64,000 nucleotides of DNA from Dyadobacter sp. CY347 (GTDB taxonomy: Bacteria; Bacteroidota; Bacteroidia; Cytophagales; Spirosomataceae). How positions within the stretch are numbered: position 1 is the stretch's first letter; the number at the start of each line of letters is the position of its first letter. The position numbers were made by a program, and so were the translations under genes. The stretch covers positions 108,874 through 172,873 of the forward strand of contig NZ_JAKFFT010000011.1 in assembly GCF_021502655.1 (NCBI RefSeq), written 5' to 3'. This document shows, piece by piece, positions 45,420 to 55,356 of the stretch. The notes under the pieces are model-generated. The model was given only the letters and a program-made list of their open reading frames with translations, was not told the origin of the DNA and searched no databases.

Positions 45420-45701
45420 AAGACGTTGCTTTTTTTCTATGATTACGGGATGCAAAGATACAGGAATATTAGAAGAATCTAAGCGGCGGCTTTTTAAATA
45501 TTACCGCAAAATCATTAAACACTTGTTACTCTGGAAGGTTAGCAGGCTGAAATTTTTCTACTCCTATTTAATCCAAACACGCTTTTGCCTGTGTATTGAC
45601 TGCGATTATGACTTAATAAAATGCAGAAAGTTTCTCATAAAAAAAACTACAAATTTTAATTCCTATTTTGCATCATTCCCAACCCAAATCCATTGAACCA
45701 A

Positions 45702-46604
45702 ATGAGAAAAATTTTATTTCTGCCATTTTTAATGTTGTGGCAATCGCCCGCATATTCCCAAAATGCGAAGGAAGCCGGCAAAACGCCGCTAAAAATAATT
45801 GTATTCGGCGCGCATCCCGACGATTGCGATCTGGGAGCAGGCGGCGTCGCGTCCATTTATTCGACAATGGGGCATAAGGTGAAATTTGTTTCCCTTACTA
45901 ATGGTGATGCTGGCCACCAGGATATCGGAGGCGGAGAGCTTGCCAGGCGCCGGCTAGGTGAAACGCAAGAAGTTGCCAAGCGACTGGGCATCGAATACGA
46001 CGTGCTCGACAACCATGACGGTGAGCTTTTCCCCACATTGGAAAACCGGCTGTCCGTAATCCGGAAAATCCGTGAGTGGAACGCCGATGTAGTCATCGCA
46101 CCCCGAACCAATGATTACCACCCTGATCATCGCAATACAGGCGTGATTGTGCAGGACGCTTCTTACCTGGTAATCGTGCCTAATATTCTTAGCAGTGTGC
46201 CTCCACTGGTCAAAAACCCTGTTTTTCTATACTTTCGCGATCGCTTTCAACGTCCGAATCCGTTCCGCCCTGACATTGCAATTGATATCACCACAGCAAT
46301 TACTAAAAAAGTAGATGGACTGGACGCACACGTCTCCCAATTCTACGAATGGTTGCCCTGGACAAATCAAGACCTTGCTAATGTTCCGAAAGGCTTGGAA
46401 GAACGAAAAAAGTGGCTCTTGACAGCAACAGAGAAACGCTCTTCCATCACCCCGGAAATCAAGCTTACTATTGAAAAATGGTATGGAAAGGAGCAGTCCG
46501 AGAAGATCAAATTTGTGGAAGTCTTTGAAATAACAGAATACGGGAAGCAGCCTTCGCCAGAGGAAATAAGAAGATTATTTCCAATGCTCCCGCAGGGTAA
46601 TTGA
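45702..46604 (+). CDS. Exported PIG-L (LmbE) family deacetylase
   Basis: 300 residues from the ATG at 45702, which begins a signal peptide (RKILFLPFLMLWQSPAYSQ); a TTG at 45693 is the alternative. The zinc-binding motif HPDDCDLGAGG is near residue 36 and the second motif DYHPDHRNTG near 145. PIG-L enzymes remove N-acetyl groups from sugars such as GlcNAc derivatives. Export to the periplasm suggests action on imported or envelope glycans. It stands alone and ends in a hairpin region. Confidence 0.9.
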   Translation: MRKILFLPFLMLWQSPAYSQNAKEAGKTPLKIIVFGAHPDDCDLGAGGVASIYSTMGHKVKFVSLTNGDAGHQDIGGGELARRRLGETQEVAKRLGIEYDVLDNHDGELFPTLENRLSVIRKIREWNADVVIAPRTNDYHPDHRNTGVIVQDASYLVIVPNILSSVPPLVKNPVFLYFRDRFQRPNPFRPDIAIDITTAITKKVDGLDAHVSQFYEWLPWTNQDLANVPKGLEERKKWLLTATEKRSSITPEIKLTIEKWYGKEQSEKIKFVEVFEITEYGKQPSPEEIRRLFPMLPQGN

Positions 46605-46645
46605 GCCGCAGAAATAGCAAACAACTTCACATATTGCCTTATTCG

Positions 46646-46696
46646 AAAGCCTCGTTCTTTTTATTGTTTTATAACGATTATTCGAACGAGGCTTTT
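46646..46696. terminator. Hairpin between convergent deacetylase and nspC genes
   Basis: AAAGCCTCGTTC (46646-46657) pairs perfectly with GAACGAGGCTTT (46684-46695); the 26-base AT-rich loop contains its own T run. It follows the deacetylase stop by about 40 bp and precedes the nspC end by a similar distance, so it can serve both strands. Confidence 0.7.
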
Positions 46697-46734
46697 GAAT
46701 ATCTGACTAAAAGGTAACGGAAATGAGACGTTTA

Positions 46735-47892
46735 CTACGATAACCTGTCTTTGAAACTTTCGTATCCGAACGATTTGATCAATTTAAAATCACCGTCAGC
46801 ATCTACTATACCAATGGAAGGTAAGTTAACACCGTTAAATGTTGTCGTTTTCACCATGGTGTAGTGTATCATATCCTCAAATATGATTTTATCTCCAGCC
46901 GACAAGGGCTCATCGAACGAATAGTCTCCGATAAAGTCTCCTGCCAGGCATGTCATACCGCCCATCCGGTATGTGGGTTTTCCTGCTGTTGCTTCCATGC
47001 TGGCACCAGTAATTGTGGGCTTGTAAGGCATCTCCAAAGTGTCAGGCATATGTGCTGCAAATGATGTGTCCAGGATCGCAACGTCAATGCCCTGACTGTC
47101 CATAACGTCCAGCACAGTTGTAACCAAAACACCCGTCCGCCAAGCTATGGCTGAACCCGGCTCCAGTATCACATTCAGATCATACTTAACTCTTATATTA
47201 CTAACTAATTTTATTAGTTTTTCAATGTCGTATCCGTTTCGTGTCATTAAATGACCGCCTCCCATGTTCAACCATTTGGCCTGATGCAGTAAATTTCCGA
47301 AACGAGACTCCAATGCTTCCAGTGTCCGCTCCAAGGTGTCGGAGCCATTTTCACAAAGTGTATGGAAGTGGATGCCGTCAATTCCTTCCGGCAATGTATC
47401 CGGCATTTTGTCCCGCGTGATGCCAAGCCGTGAGCCTGGCACACATGGATTGTACATATCGGTTGCAACTTCCGAATATTGCGGGTTTACACGGATTCCG
47501 CAAGAAAGCTCGCGGGAAGGGTTTGTGGCTTTGAAAGCTTCCACCCTATCTTTAAACCGTTCCCATTGACTCAGCGAATTGAATGTAATGTGGCTGCTGC
47601 GTTCCATGATCTCACTGAATTCACTATCGAGATACGCAGGCATGTATGTATGCGCCTGGTAACCCATGAAATCATTAATCAGCTTCACCTCATTGAGCGA
47701 ACTTGCCGTAGCACCGCTGAGATATTCTTTCACAATCGGAAAAGCGCTGAACATGGAAAAACCTTTCAAGGCCAGGATGATTTTGCAACCGGCCGCCTGC
47801 TGCACCGAATCGATCAAGGTCAGATTCTGACGCAGAAGTGCTTCGTCCAGAACAAAACAAGGCGACGGGATTTCATTGTAATCGATGGGCAT
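46735..47892 (-). CDS. nspC: Carboxynorspermidine decarboxylase
   Basis: 385 residues from the ATG at 47892 (MPIDYNEIPSPCFVLDE); the open frame extends upstream, but those residues do not look like the family. It is a fold III PLP decarboxylase related to diaminopimelate decarboxylase. The PLP lysine is in KIILALKGFSMFSAF and HFHTLCENGSDTLERTLE follows in the barrel. GGGHLMTRNGYD binds phosphate, and EPGSAIAWRTG and DTSFAAHMPDTLEMPYKP are family signatures. It makes norspermidine or spermidine from the carboxy form in the polyamine pathway of many Bacteroidota. The partner dehydrogenase gene is not adjacent. Confidence 0.93.
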   Translation of the reverse strand: MPIDYNEIPSPCFVLDEALLRQNLTLIDSVQQAAGCKIILALKGFSMFSAFPIVKEYLSGATASSLNEVKLINDFMGYQAHTYMPAYLDSEFSEIMERSSHITFNSLSQWERFKDRVEAFKATNPSRELSCGIRVNPQYSEVATDMYNPCVPGSRLGITRDKMPDTLPEGIDGIHFHTLCENGSDTLERTLEALESRFGNLLHQAKWLNMGGGHLMTRNGYDIEKLIKLVSNIRVKYDLNVILEPGSAIAWRTGVLVTTVLDVMDSQGIDVAILDTSFAAHMPDTLEMPYKPTITGASMEATAGKPTYRMGGMTCLAGDFIGDYSFDEPLSAGDKIIFEDMIHYTMVKTTTFNGVNLPSIGIVDADGDFKLIKSFGYESFKDRLS

Positions 47893-48013
47893 TTTATATA
47901 AATGAATAATGAATGAATCAGCTAAATGTAAGGTTTCTCTATTTTTGTACACAAAAGTATAAGTTTGAGTTTCAAAAGAGCTCCAATTTTCTGTCACCAA
48001 CCAAAACCACCGC

Positions 48014-48601
48014 ATGGCCTTCCTCGTATTAGACATTGAAATGACGGGCCCTGAGCCGGGCTGGAATGAGATTATACAAATTGGAGCAGAGTTTTTTGAC
48101 GACAACTGGCGCTCGCTGGGCACATATTTACAGAATGTCTATCCGGAAAATGAAGAAGCTTTTTCTGTTAAGTCAGAAGAAGTGCATGGATTGTCAATGG
48201 CCGATCTCGAAGATGCACCCATGATTTACGACGTTTTGCCGGAGTTTGAAAAGTGGATTAAAAAATTGAATGTTGGAAAGCCTAACTTAACCAATGTCAT
48301 CATTTGCGGACAAAGTGTCATTAACGACATTAATTTTCTTCGCTATGCTTACCGGAATGAGAAAATGAAATGGGGATTCTCGAACAAGCTGATTGACCTC
48401 CATACCGTGTCGTATTTATTTTTTCAAATATTAGAGAAGAATGGTAAAACCGTCCCTCGCTCGCTGAGCCTTGGTTCAGTGGCCACTTACTTTGGTTTTG
48501 AGCGGGAAGAAGAGACCCATAATGCATTGGAAGATGCCCGATTGACCGCCAAGTGCCTGAAAGAATTCTTTAAACTAATTGACAATGTTAAACTCAAATG
48601 A
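48014..48601 (+). CDS. DEDDh-type 3'-5' exonuclease
   Basis: 195 residues with the exonuclease motifs Exo I LVLDIEMTG (Asp and Glu at residues 7 and 9), Exo II around SVINDINFLRYA, and Exo III HNALEDARLTAKCL (His and Asp). The fold matches the epsilon/RNase T group. It may act in DNA proofreading or RNA maturation; no polymerase domain is attached. It is divergent from nspC and overlaps the bestrophin-like gene by 4 bp (ATGA). Confidence 0.9.
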   Translation: MAFLVLDIEMTGPEPGWNEIIQIGAEFFDDNWRSLGTYLQNVYPENEEAFSVKSEEVHGLSMADLEDAPMIYDVLPEFEKWIKKLNVGKPNLTNVIICGQSVINDINFLRYAYRNEKMKWGFSNKLIDLHTVSYLFFQILEKNGKTVPRSLSLGSVATYFGFEREEETHNALEDARLTAKCLKEFFKLIDNVKLK

Positions 48602-49479
48602 TCGATTACAATCCCAAAGAGTGGTTTAGATACATATTTTATTTCCAAAAAGGAGATACGGTTCGCAAACTCATGCCACTGATCATGACCATTGCGGTGT
48701 ATTCCTTAGCTGTTGCCTATTTATTGCTGATCCATTTTAAATTAAAGGAAAACACCGACCTGAAAAACATTTCCCTAATGCATTCGCTGTTGGGATTTGT
48801 GATCTCGATGTTGCTGGTTTTCAGGACTAATACGGCTTACGACCGCTGGTGGGAAGGTCGCAAGCAATGGGGATCTTTGATGAACATCAGCCGAAACCTG
48901 GCATTAAAAATCAATGCGTTGCTTGGAAAAGATAATGAATTGGAAAGGAAGTTCTTCATGAAAATGATTCCCAATTACGCCTTCGCATTAAAGAATCACC
49001 TGCGCAGTGGTTACAGGTCTGAGGAATTTGACGATTCTGAGTTATTCAAAAAAACGGCACTAAAAGTTCACGATCATATCCCTAATCAAATCGCCGCAGC
49101 AATTTTCGGGAAGGTGATTGAGTTGCAAAAAGCGGGCGTCTTATTGCCTGAACATACCATCCTGCTGAATCACGAACTGGAAGCTTTTACCAACATTTGC
49201 GGAGCTTGTGAGCGGATTAAGAACACGCCTATTCCATTGTCTTACAGCTCCTTTATCAAGAAGTTCATCTTTATTTATTGCCTTACCCTTCCGATTGGTT
49301 ACGTTTTCAGCCTGCATTTCCTTGTTGTTCCGTTTGTGATGTTTGTGTTTTACATTCTGGCGAGCCTTGAAGTGATTGCGGAAGAGATTGAAGATCCGTT
49401 TGGAGTGGATAGTAACGATCTGCCGATGGAGCGGATTTGTAGTGGTATCCAAACTTCCACACGTGCGTTGCTGCAATAA
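48598..49479 (+). CDS. Bestrophin-family (UPF0187) membrane protein
   Basis: 293 residues with four hydrophobic segments. The family hallmark is NTAYDRWWEGRKQWGSLM near residue 78, followed by ISRNLALKI, and a late FIFIYCLTLPIGYVFSLHFL-type helix. A C-terminal EEIEDPFGVDSNDLPMERIC closes it, typical of bestrophin-like proteins. Family members form pentameric anion or cation channels in the inner membrane. The start overlaps the exonuclease stop, so the two are translated together although no functional link is obvious. Confidence 0.93.
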   Translation: MIDYNPKEWFRYIFYFQKGDTVRKLMPLIMTIAVYSLAVAYLLLIHFKLKENTDLKNISLMHSLLGFVISMLLVFRTNTAYDRWWEGRKQWGSLMNISRNLALKINALLGKDNELERKFFMKMIPNYAFALKNHLRSGYRSEEFDDSELFKKTALKVHDHIPNQIAAAIFGKVIELQKAGVLLPEHTILLNHELEAFTNICGACERIKNTPIPLSYSSFIKKFIFIYCLTLPIGYVFSLHFLVVPFVMFVFYILASLEVIAEEIEDPFGVDSNDLPMERICSGIQTSTRALLQ

Positions 49480-49808
49480 TGTCAGGAATGGCCCAATTAT
49501 TAGGAAGAAATTAGAATCCGTTAAAAGTTTGATTAAATTTTTAATTTTTTTGAGGAAATCTTCATTAGTTAATTTTACCCTCTTTTTTCGATTTTGAATG
49601 AATTTTTAAATAAATGACTTTCATAGAAAACCTAATCTTGTCATACTAACAATATTTTCCTGATTTTTACTTGAAAGTTAATCCTATAATGGCTTTTTTA
49701 TAGATTTCAGCCTGTTTTTAGGGCTTGGGAAGGTGGCAGGAATTTTTCTATATTCATGGAAATCCCGTACAACGGGAGGTTTTATTACTCGATTAAACGG
49801 ATAATATC
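49480..49808. other. AT-rich intergenic region of 329 bp
   Basis: The stretch between the bestrophin gene and the secreted protein gene is AT-rich with no open frame of coding character. A possible Bacteroidota-type promoter (TTG at 49726 region and TATATTCA near 49750) precedes the secreted protein. No stable hairpin or repeat is evident. Confidence 0.5.
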
Positions 49809-50225
49809 ATGAATAAGTCATCTTTTTTAGTATCTATATTATTACTTACAGGACTAGTAACATTCAGTGCTCAGGCGCAGTCCATTGTTGATCCAGGTGT
49901 TTCGGTTCACAATTACAAACACCCGAATAAGGCTGCAAAAGCCAAGGCCAAACGCGGTAACGATGCAGTTGTTTATAATTTGAACACTGTTGAAACTTAC
50001 AGCAAACATCAGCAAAGCCGCTATGTGAGCAATACGCCCAAGTATGCGCCGCGTCCGGTGACGTTGGTAATTACAAAGCGTTACTCACCAGAGGGAGTCG
50101 ACATTAACCCATTAATTTCGCCAAGAAATTATAAGACGCCAACGAACATTACGAGAAGCAACAATACGCAAGTTGCCGATTACTATAATAAATCAGACAG
50201 CACAGCATATCCTACTGTCGATTAA
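49809..50225 (+). CDS. Small secreted protein with a duplicated motif, unknown function
   Basis: 138 residues with a signal peptide (NKSSFLVSILLLTGLVTFSAQAQ). The mature protein is polar and basic, with many Asn, Tyr, Lys and Thr residues, and likely disordered. Two related segments occur: IVDPGVSVHNYKHPN (about 25-39) and DINPLISPRNYKTPTN (about 98-113), sharing Pro-x-x-Ser-x-x-Asn-Tyr-Lys-x-Pro. No known family recognised. A strong terminator follows the stop codon. Confidence 0.7.
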   Translation: MNKSSFLVSILLLTGLVTFSAQAQSIVDPGVSVHNYKHPNKAAKAKAKRGNDAVVYNLNTVETYSKHQQSRYVSNTPKYAPRPVTLVITKRYSPEGVDINPLISPRNYKTPTNITRSNNTQVADYYNKSDSTAYPTVD

Positions 50226-50240
50226 GAATTCGAAGCTCCA

Positions 50241-50275
50241 AAAAAAATCCGGTCAAACTGACCGGATTTTTTTTT
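50241..50275. terminator. Bidirectional rho-independent terminator
   Basis: AAAAAAATCCGGTCA (50241-50255) and TGACCGGATTTTTTTTT (50259-50275) form a long stem with loop AAC, with A and T runs on the two sides. It serves both the secreted protein gene and the convergent gene ending at 50278. Confidence 0.93.
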
Positions 50276-50277
50276 GG

Positions 50278-50898
50278 CTATAAACTGCTAACCTGTTTCT
50301 TCTCGTTGAGGACAATCCTCAGCTTAAAACCAGCCAGGTCTGTCTTGACTTCCTGGCAGAGGCCGTTTTTATAAGAATAAATTCCCTGCTTGCCATCCGG
50401 AAGCGTTACGCCATATTTGCCTTCCGAAAGCTTTTTGACACTGCACATTTTGCCATAGCGCTCGGAATAGACCTCGTTAATATTGATAGGTTCTTTGTAA
50501 TACAGACCGGTTATTGTACTGCTGATCGGCATATTCAGGGAAAGCTTGGGCTTATCTTCTCCATCTTCACCTGAAAACAGAACTTCATAAGAACTTTTCG
50601 CCGCACTCTTTGTCAATGTTTTTTCCTTCAAATCCCCGTTCACATGATGCGCGCAGGTAGCCGATACCAGCTTGCCTCCGGAATAATTCGCCTGGGTTGA
50701 ATATTTACCCTTGTAGAACATTACCTTGAAATCTGATTCAATACGGTGCTGCTCAGAATCATCCTTACCGAGATCGTCAAAAACCTTCAATGATCCGATA
50801 GTACGGCCCGCGACAATGACGTCGTAAAAATTTTGCGCCTGGACCAATGAAGCCGAAAGAAATAACACGCCAAAAACTAAATACCCTGAAACTCTCAT
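50278..50898 (-). CDS. Secreted DUF6134-like protein
   Basis: 206 residues from the ATG at 50898, chosen because it begins a signal peptide (MRVSGYLVFGVLFLSASLVQAQ); the open frame extends 28 residues upstream. The mature part starts NFYDVIVAGRTIGSLKV and consists of beta strands, as in periplasmic proteins of the DUF6134 type in Bacteroidota (assignment from memory). Motifs such as FYKGKYSTQANYSGGKLVSA and TGLYYKEP recur in this type. Function unknown; a lipid- or ligand-binding sheet is possible. Confidence 0.65.
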   Translation of the reverse strand: MRVSGYLVFGVLFLSASLVQAQNFYDVIVAGRTIGSLKVFDDLGKDDSEQHRIESDFKVMFYKGKYSTQANYSGGKLVSATCAHHVNGDLKEKTLTKSAAKSSYEVLFSGEDGEDKPKLSLNMPISSTITGLYYKEPININEVYSERYGKMCSVKKLSEGKYGVTLPDGKQGIYSYKNGLCQEVKTDLAGFKLRIVLNEKKQVSSL

Positions 50899-51141
50899 TT
50901 TATATCTGTTTGCTGTCGGAATAGTGCGTTCCTTATATAACTCTAAACTATTGTTCCTATTGCCTTTCATCCATATAATCACCGATAGGACACGCTCACC
51001 GGCCGCTCAATAATTTTCCGTAGGGTAATGTGGGGACTGAATGAAGCATTATTACCCAATATCAGAAATCCTTCTCCGGAACCCTAAAACTTTCTGAATT
51101 TCAGCGTAAGGTGAGTGTTAATGTTGCTCAGTTTGGATAAA

Positions 51142-52650
51142 CTATTTGGCAAGCGAGAAATCAAGTTGCTGGATCAATGCCGGGTTTTCGGGCGACAATG
51201 TAAAGAAAACACGAACATTGCCATTTGAGCAATTCAGGAAAAAACTGCCCCTTAATTGATTCTGCGCTGTTATTTCTGTCGATCCGGTCACATTGCCTGC
51301 TTGCGTAAGGATTGCGTCCAGCTCCTGTTTCCGATGGTTTACGGATCTGTCCGGAAAGAAATTCTCGGCAAAAATTCCGCTTTGTTCTACACCTTCCCAA
51401 TGTGGCAAAAGTTTTAGCAACGCATCTTTTCTTTGTCTTAAAACACTTGAAACCTCAACCGGAAGTGGTTTCAAACCTGCTAATGTAATGATCGTATCCA
51501 GCACGGCAGTGTTAATGGTCGCCATTCCTGCGTATGTGCGGTTCGCGTGCGCAAGGATACCGATGCCATATTCTGGCAAGATCTGCCATTGACTGCCAAA
51601 GCCTGGCAAGCCTCCCGTGTGCCCTACTCCGGTCCGCCCCTCACAGTCGCGGCTCCAACGCAATCCGTAGCCATAGCCGGAAGTCATTGCACAGGGGCGC
51701 CCGCTTGGATACTTATATTGTGCATTCAAACCGCTGAAATTCCACGGCATCTGCATTTCACGCACATCGCTTCTTAGAACCGGCCCGGTTTCCGGATCAT
51801 TGCCGGCCGGCCACGCCGACAGGTGGAAGGAAACATATTTGCTAAAATCATCAATAGAAGTGATCAAGCCTCCCATTGCGCCATAAGTCCCGTCGTGTTC
51901 CAAATCTTCTTCCTTCCACAATTCGTCTTCAAAGCGATATCCGTGCGCCAAAAGGTTTGCAGGCGCGTTAGTATATTCCCAAATGGTGCTGTTCATGCCC
52001 AATGGTTTGAAAATCACCTCATCAATGTATTGCTGATAAGGCTTCCCGGACACATTACTAATAATTTTGCCCAGCATAGCAAATCCCAGGTTGCTGTATT
52101 CATAAGTCACGCCGGGGACATTGGAAAAAGAAATTCCTTTTTTGATCAATTCAATGAGCTGCTCATCTTTGGTATCCAACTGCCTGTCGCCCCAGGGATT
52201 GTCTTCCGGGAAGCCTGCCTGATGCGTTAGCAGATGTCTGATCGTGATAGCAGGCGCGTCCGTTGTTAATCCGGGCATTTCTTTCAATTCGGGAATGTAT
52301 AAATAGGCAGGATCGTCCAGTTTCAGTTTTCCTTCTTTTCTGAGCGCCAGGATTCCCATCGCCGTCACACTTTTTGACATGGACGCAATCCTGAACAAGG
52401 AACCCGGCGATGCTTTCGTCTCCGTCGCGATGTCTGAAAAACCCGTTGCGCCAGACAAAACAAGCTGGCCATCAGCCACAATCCCAAATGCTAGCCCGGG
52501 AAAATGATTTTTCTCCGCGTAGTCATTGTACATTTTCTCAATGACAGGCAATGTCGCTTTGATCCGCGCAGCGCGATCTCCGCTACTTTCCTGCGCAAAC
52601 GTGCTTGTTATGAGTAAAAAACTAATGAGTAAAGTAAAGGCAAATTTCAT
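51142..52650 (-). CDS. Serine hydrolase of the class C beta-lactamase family
   Basis: 502 residues with a signal peptide (KFAFTLLISFLLITSTFAQ). The SxxK motif is in FRIASMSKSVTAMG (near residue 95), the YxN motif in YEYSNLGFAMLGK, and the third motif in GVGHTGGLPGFGS (HTG). The catalytic domain covers about 35-390; the last 110 residues form a smaller C-terminal domain. Such proteins are esterases, peptidases or peptidoglycan-modifying enzymes more often than true beta-lactamases. It is divergent from an MFS transporter gene. Confidence 0.93.
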   Translation of the reverse strand: MKFAFTLLISFLLITSTFAQESSGDRAARIKATLPVIEKMYNDYAEKNHFPGLAFGIVADGQLVLSGATGFSDIATETKASPGSLFRIASMSKSVTAMGILALRKEGKLKLDDPAYLYIPELKEMPGLTTDAPAITIRHLLTHQAGFPEDNPWGDRQLDTKDEQLIELIKKGISFSNVPGVTYEYSNLGFAMLGKIISNVSGKPYQQYIDEVIFKPLGMNSTIWEYTNAPANLLAHGYRFEDELWKEEDLEHDGTYGAMGGLITSIDDFSKYVSFHLSAWPAGNDPETGPVLRSDVREMQMPWNFSGLNAQYKYPSGRPCAMTSGYGYGLRWSRDCEGRTGVGHTGGLPGFGSQWQILPEYGIGILAHANRTYAGMATINTAVLDTIITLAGLKPLPVEVSSVLRQRKDALLKLLPHWEGVEQSGIFAENFFPDRSVNHRKQELDAILTQAGNVTGSTEITAQNQLRGSFFLNCSNGNVRVFFTLSPENPALIQQLDFSLAK

Positions 52651-52959
52651 TAATCCAATGATTTTTATGATGGCTGAAAAGTGAATTTACAAAATGCGCG
52701 ACGCTAGTTTGAAGATGCACTGTTTAAAAAACCAATTTCTTACTTTTGTACAACACATACTTTTTAATATTATTTAAAAAGTACAACAATGATGAATTAT
52801 AATGTTCTATAATCCGTTAATTTTGCATCAGAGATGCTGTAAGCAAAAAATGCAATCTTTGTTTTTCACTATTTCTAAAAATCTGTATCTTAAAAAAATT
52901 ATAACAAATAAACTCGAATTGATAGTTGTACACACATCCGTCATAAAATTTTCACTCCT
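52651..52959. promoter_or_regulatory. Divergent promoter region with GTACAAC repeats and an AT-rich inverted repeat
   Basis: This 309-bp AT-rich gap separates the serine hydrolase and MFS genes. It contains a perfect inverted repeat TACTTTTTAA-N6-TTAAAAAGTA (52758-52783). The heptamer GTACAAC occurs at 52748 and 52781 on the plus strand and reversed (GTTGTAC) at 52925. No open frame or terminator is seen. Confidence 0.45.
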
Positions 52960-54123
52960 ATGAATTATTCAATATTTGCCCCCTCCGACTCCCGAAAGTA
53001 TTTACGCCTCGCCGTCGCTGCTTTTTTCTTTGTCCAGGGACTTAGCTTCGCCGCCTGGGCAAGCCGGATTCCGGATATCAAAAATATGCTGCACCTGACC
53101 GAAGGCGGTTTGGGAACTGTACTTTTAGCATTGCCCATCGGCTTAATGGCCAGCTTACCCATCTCGGGCTGGATGGTGACACATTATGGAAGTAAAAAAA
53201 TGGTTTTGATCGGCGCGATCCTGTATGCGGTCACATTATCATTTATAGGTTTTGTAACCAGGACCGAGCATCTGGTCATTGCACTGTTCGCGTTCGGACT
53301 TTGGGGAAACCTGACCAACATTGCTGTCAATACGCAAGCTGTTGCGGTGGAGCAAGTCTACGGAAAATCCATAATGGCCTCATTTCACGGTTTGTGGAGT
53401 CTGGCAGGATTTGTGAGCGCAATGATCGGCTCTTTTTTCATTTCGGTTAGTATCCCTCCTCATATTCATTTTAGCATTATCGCACTGGCTGCATTCATCA
53501 TCATTTTCACTGCCTACAAGCACACGATGCCTGATAGCGAGAAAAACGAAGGCGAAGCGCAACCGATGTTTGTAAAACCTGATCGTGATTTGCTAATGCT
53601 CGGCCTGATCGGTTTCTGTGCAATGGTCTGCGAAGGCGCCATGTTCGATTGGAGCGGCGTTTACTTCCAGGAAGCAGTTCATGTGCCTGCATCATTAACA
53701 ACGCTTGGTTATGTGGCATTTATGGGCACCATGACAGGCGGACGGTTTGCCGGCGACTGGCTTGCTAACCGCATCGGACGCAAGAAAATGTTGCAGATCA
53801 GCGGCTCGCTCATGGGCTTGGGGCTTGCCATTGCGGTGTTGTTTCCATTCCTGGTTCCGGCAACATTCGGCTTTCTGCTCGTAGGATTCGGCGTTTCTTC
53901 GGTTGTTCCTTTGGTTTACAGCGCAGCAGGAAAATCAACCACTATGTCAGCCGGAATGGCATTGGCAGCAGTTTCGAGCATTAGTTTCATCGGATTCCTG
54001 ATCGGGCCGCCGTTGATCGGGATCGTAGCGCAGTTCGCTGATTTGAGATGGTCATTCGGCATCGTTGGCATACTGGCATCATTAACCGCATTCTTATCAG
54101 CAAAAGCCAAATTGATCCAATAA
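52960..54123 (+). CDS. Major facilitator superfamily transporter
   Basis: 387 residues with twelve hydrophobic helices. The first reads LAVAAFFFVQGLSFAAWASR; the loop after helix 2 carries HYGSKKM, a weak form of the MFS signature, and the symmetric loop has ADWLANRIGRKKM (read GDWLANRIGRKKM). The start region and FHGLWSLAGFVSA resemble the YbjJ-like group. Substrate cannot be deduced. It is divergent from the serine hydrolase and ends in a clear terminator. Confidence 0.9.
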   Translation: MNYSIFAPSDSRKYLRLAVAAFFFVQGLSFAAWASRIPDIKNMLHLTEGGLGTVLLALPIGLMASLPISGWMVTHYGSKKMVLIGAILYAVTLSFIGFVTRTEHLVIALFAFGLWGNLTNIAVNTQAVAVEQVYGKSIMASFHGLWSLAGFVSAMIGSFFISVSIPPHIHFSIIALAAFIIIFTAYKHTMPDSEKNEGEAQPMFVKPDRDLLMLGLIGFCAMVCEGAMFDWSGVYFQEAVHVPASLTTLGYVAFMGTMTGGRFAGDWLANRIGRKKMLQISGSLMGLGLAIAVLFPFLVPATFGFLLVGFGVSSVVPLVYSAAGKSTTMSAGMALAAVSSISFIGFLIGPPLIGIVAQFADLRWSFGIVGILASLTAFLSAKAKLIQ

Positions 54124-54153
54124 GCCAACGTTGGTTATATTATTTTCAGTACT

Positions 54154-54185
54154 AAAAGGATAATCGTGAGGTTATCCTTTTTTAC
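54154..54185 (+). terminator. Terminator of the MFS gene
   Basis: AAAAGGATAA (54154-54163) pairs with TTATCCTTTT (54172-54181) around TCGTGAGG, and further Ts follow. It is 30 bp past the MFS stop codon. Confidence 0.9.
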
Positions 54186-54205
54186 ATTAAATGCAATGCT
54201 AAAAT

Positions 54206-54237
54206 GTTAAATCTGCCTGCTAATAAGCAGATTTAAC
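54206..54237 (-). terminator. Hairpin downstream of the sugar isomerase-like gene
   Basis: GTTAAATCTGC (54206-54216) and GCAGATTTAAC (54227-54237) form a perfect 11-bp stem with a 10-base loop, 17 bp past the stop codon of the minus-strand gene at 54254. The minus strand reads into an AT-rich stretch. Confidence 0.7.
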
Positions 54238-54253
54238 AATGCTATCAGGATTT

Positions 54254-55174
<921 letters not shown>

Positions 55175-55289
55175 AAGGATTTAGTTTTTGAGGCAAACTT
55201 CATTAAAAAACCGGCGGCATTCAAGAATCACCTGCAATTCTATCCAAATTTTACGAGGCTTCATCAATTCAGGGCACCATTGGTAATTA

Positions 55290-55302
55290 TCGTACGGTAC
55301 GA
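55290..55302. promoter_or_regulatory. Inverted repeat upstream of the coiled-coil/ASKHA module
   Basis: TCGTAC-G-GTACGA is a perfect inverted repeat 55 bp upstream of the ATG at 55357. The core arms match those of the palindrome at 9972-9985 upstream of the ABC permease. Confidence 0.35.
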
Positions 55303-55356
55303 AATCCTTTTAATTTTAGTAATATTGATCTAACAAAATCAACACTTTATACGCAT

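Noticed and set aside
47893..48123. N-terminal extension of nspC
   Set aside because: The extra residues do not look like the family and would overlap the divergent exonuclease gene; MPIDYNEIPSPCF is the natural start.
51142..52650. An antibiotic-resistance beta-lactamase
   Set aside because: The SxxK/YxN/HTG motifs and the extra C-terminal domain fit the broad serine hydrolase family; there is nothing specific for beta-lactam resistance.
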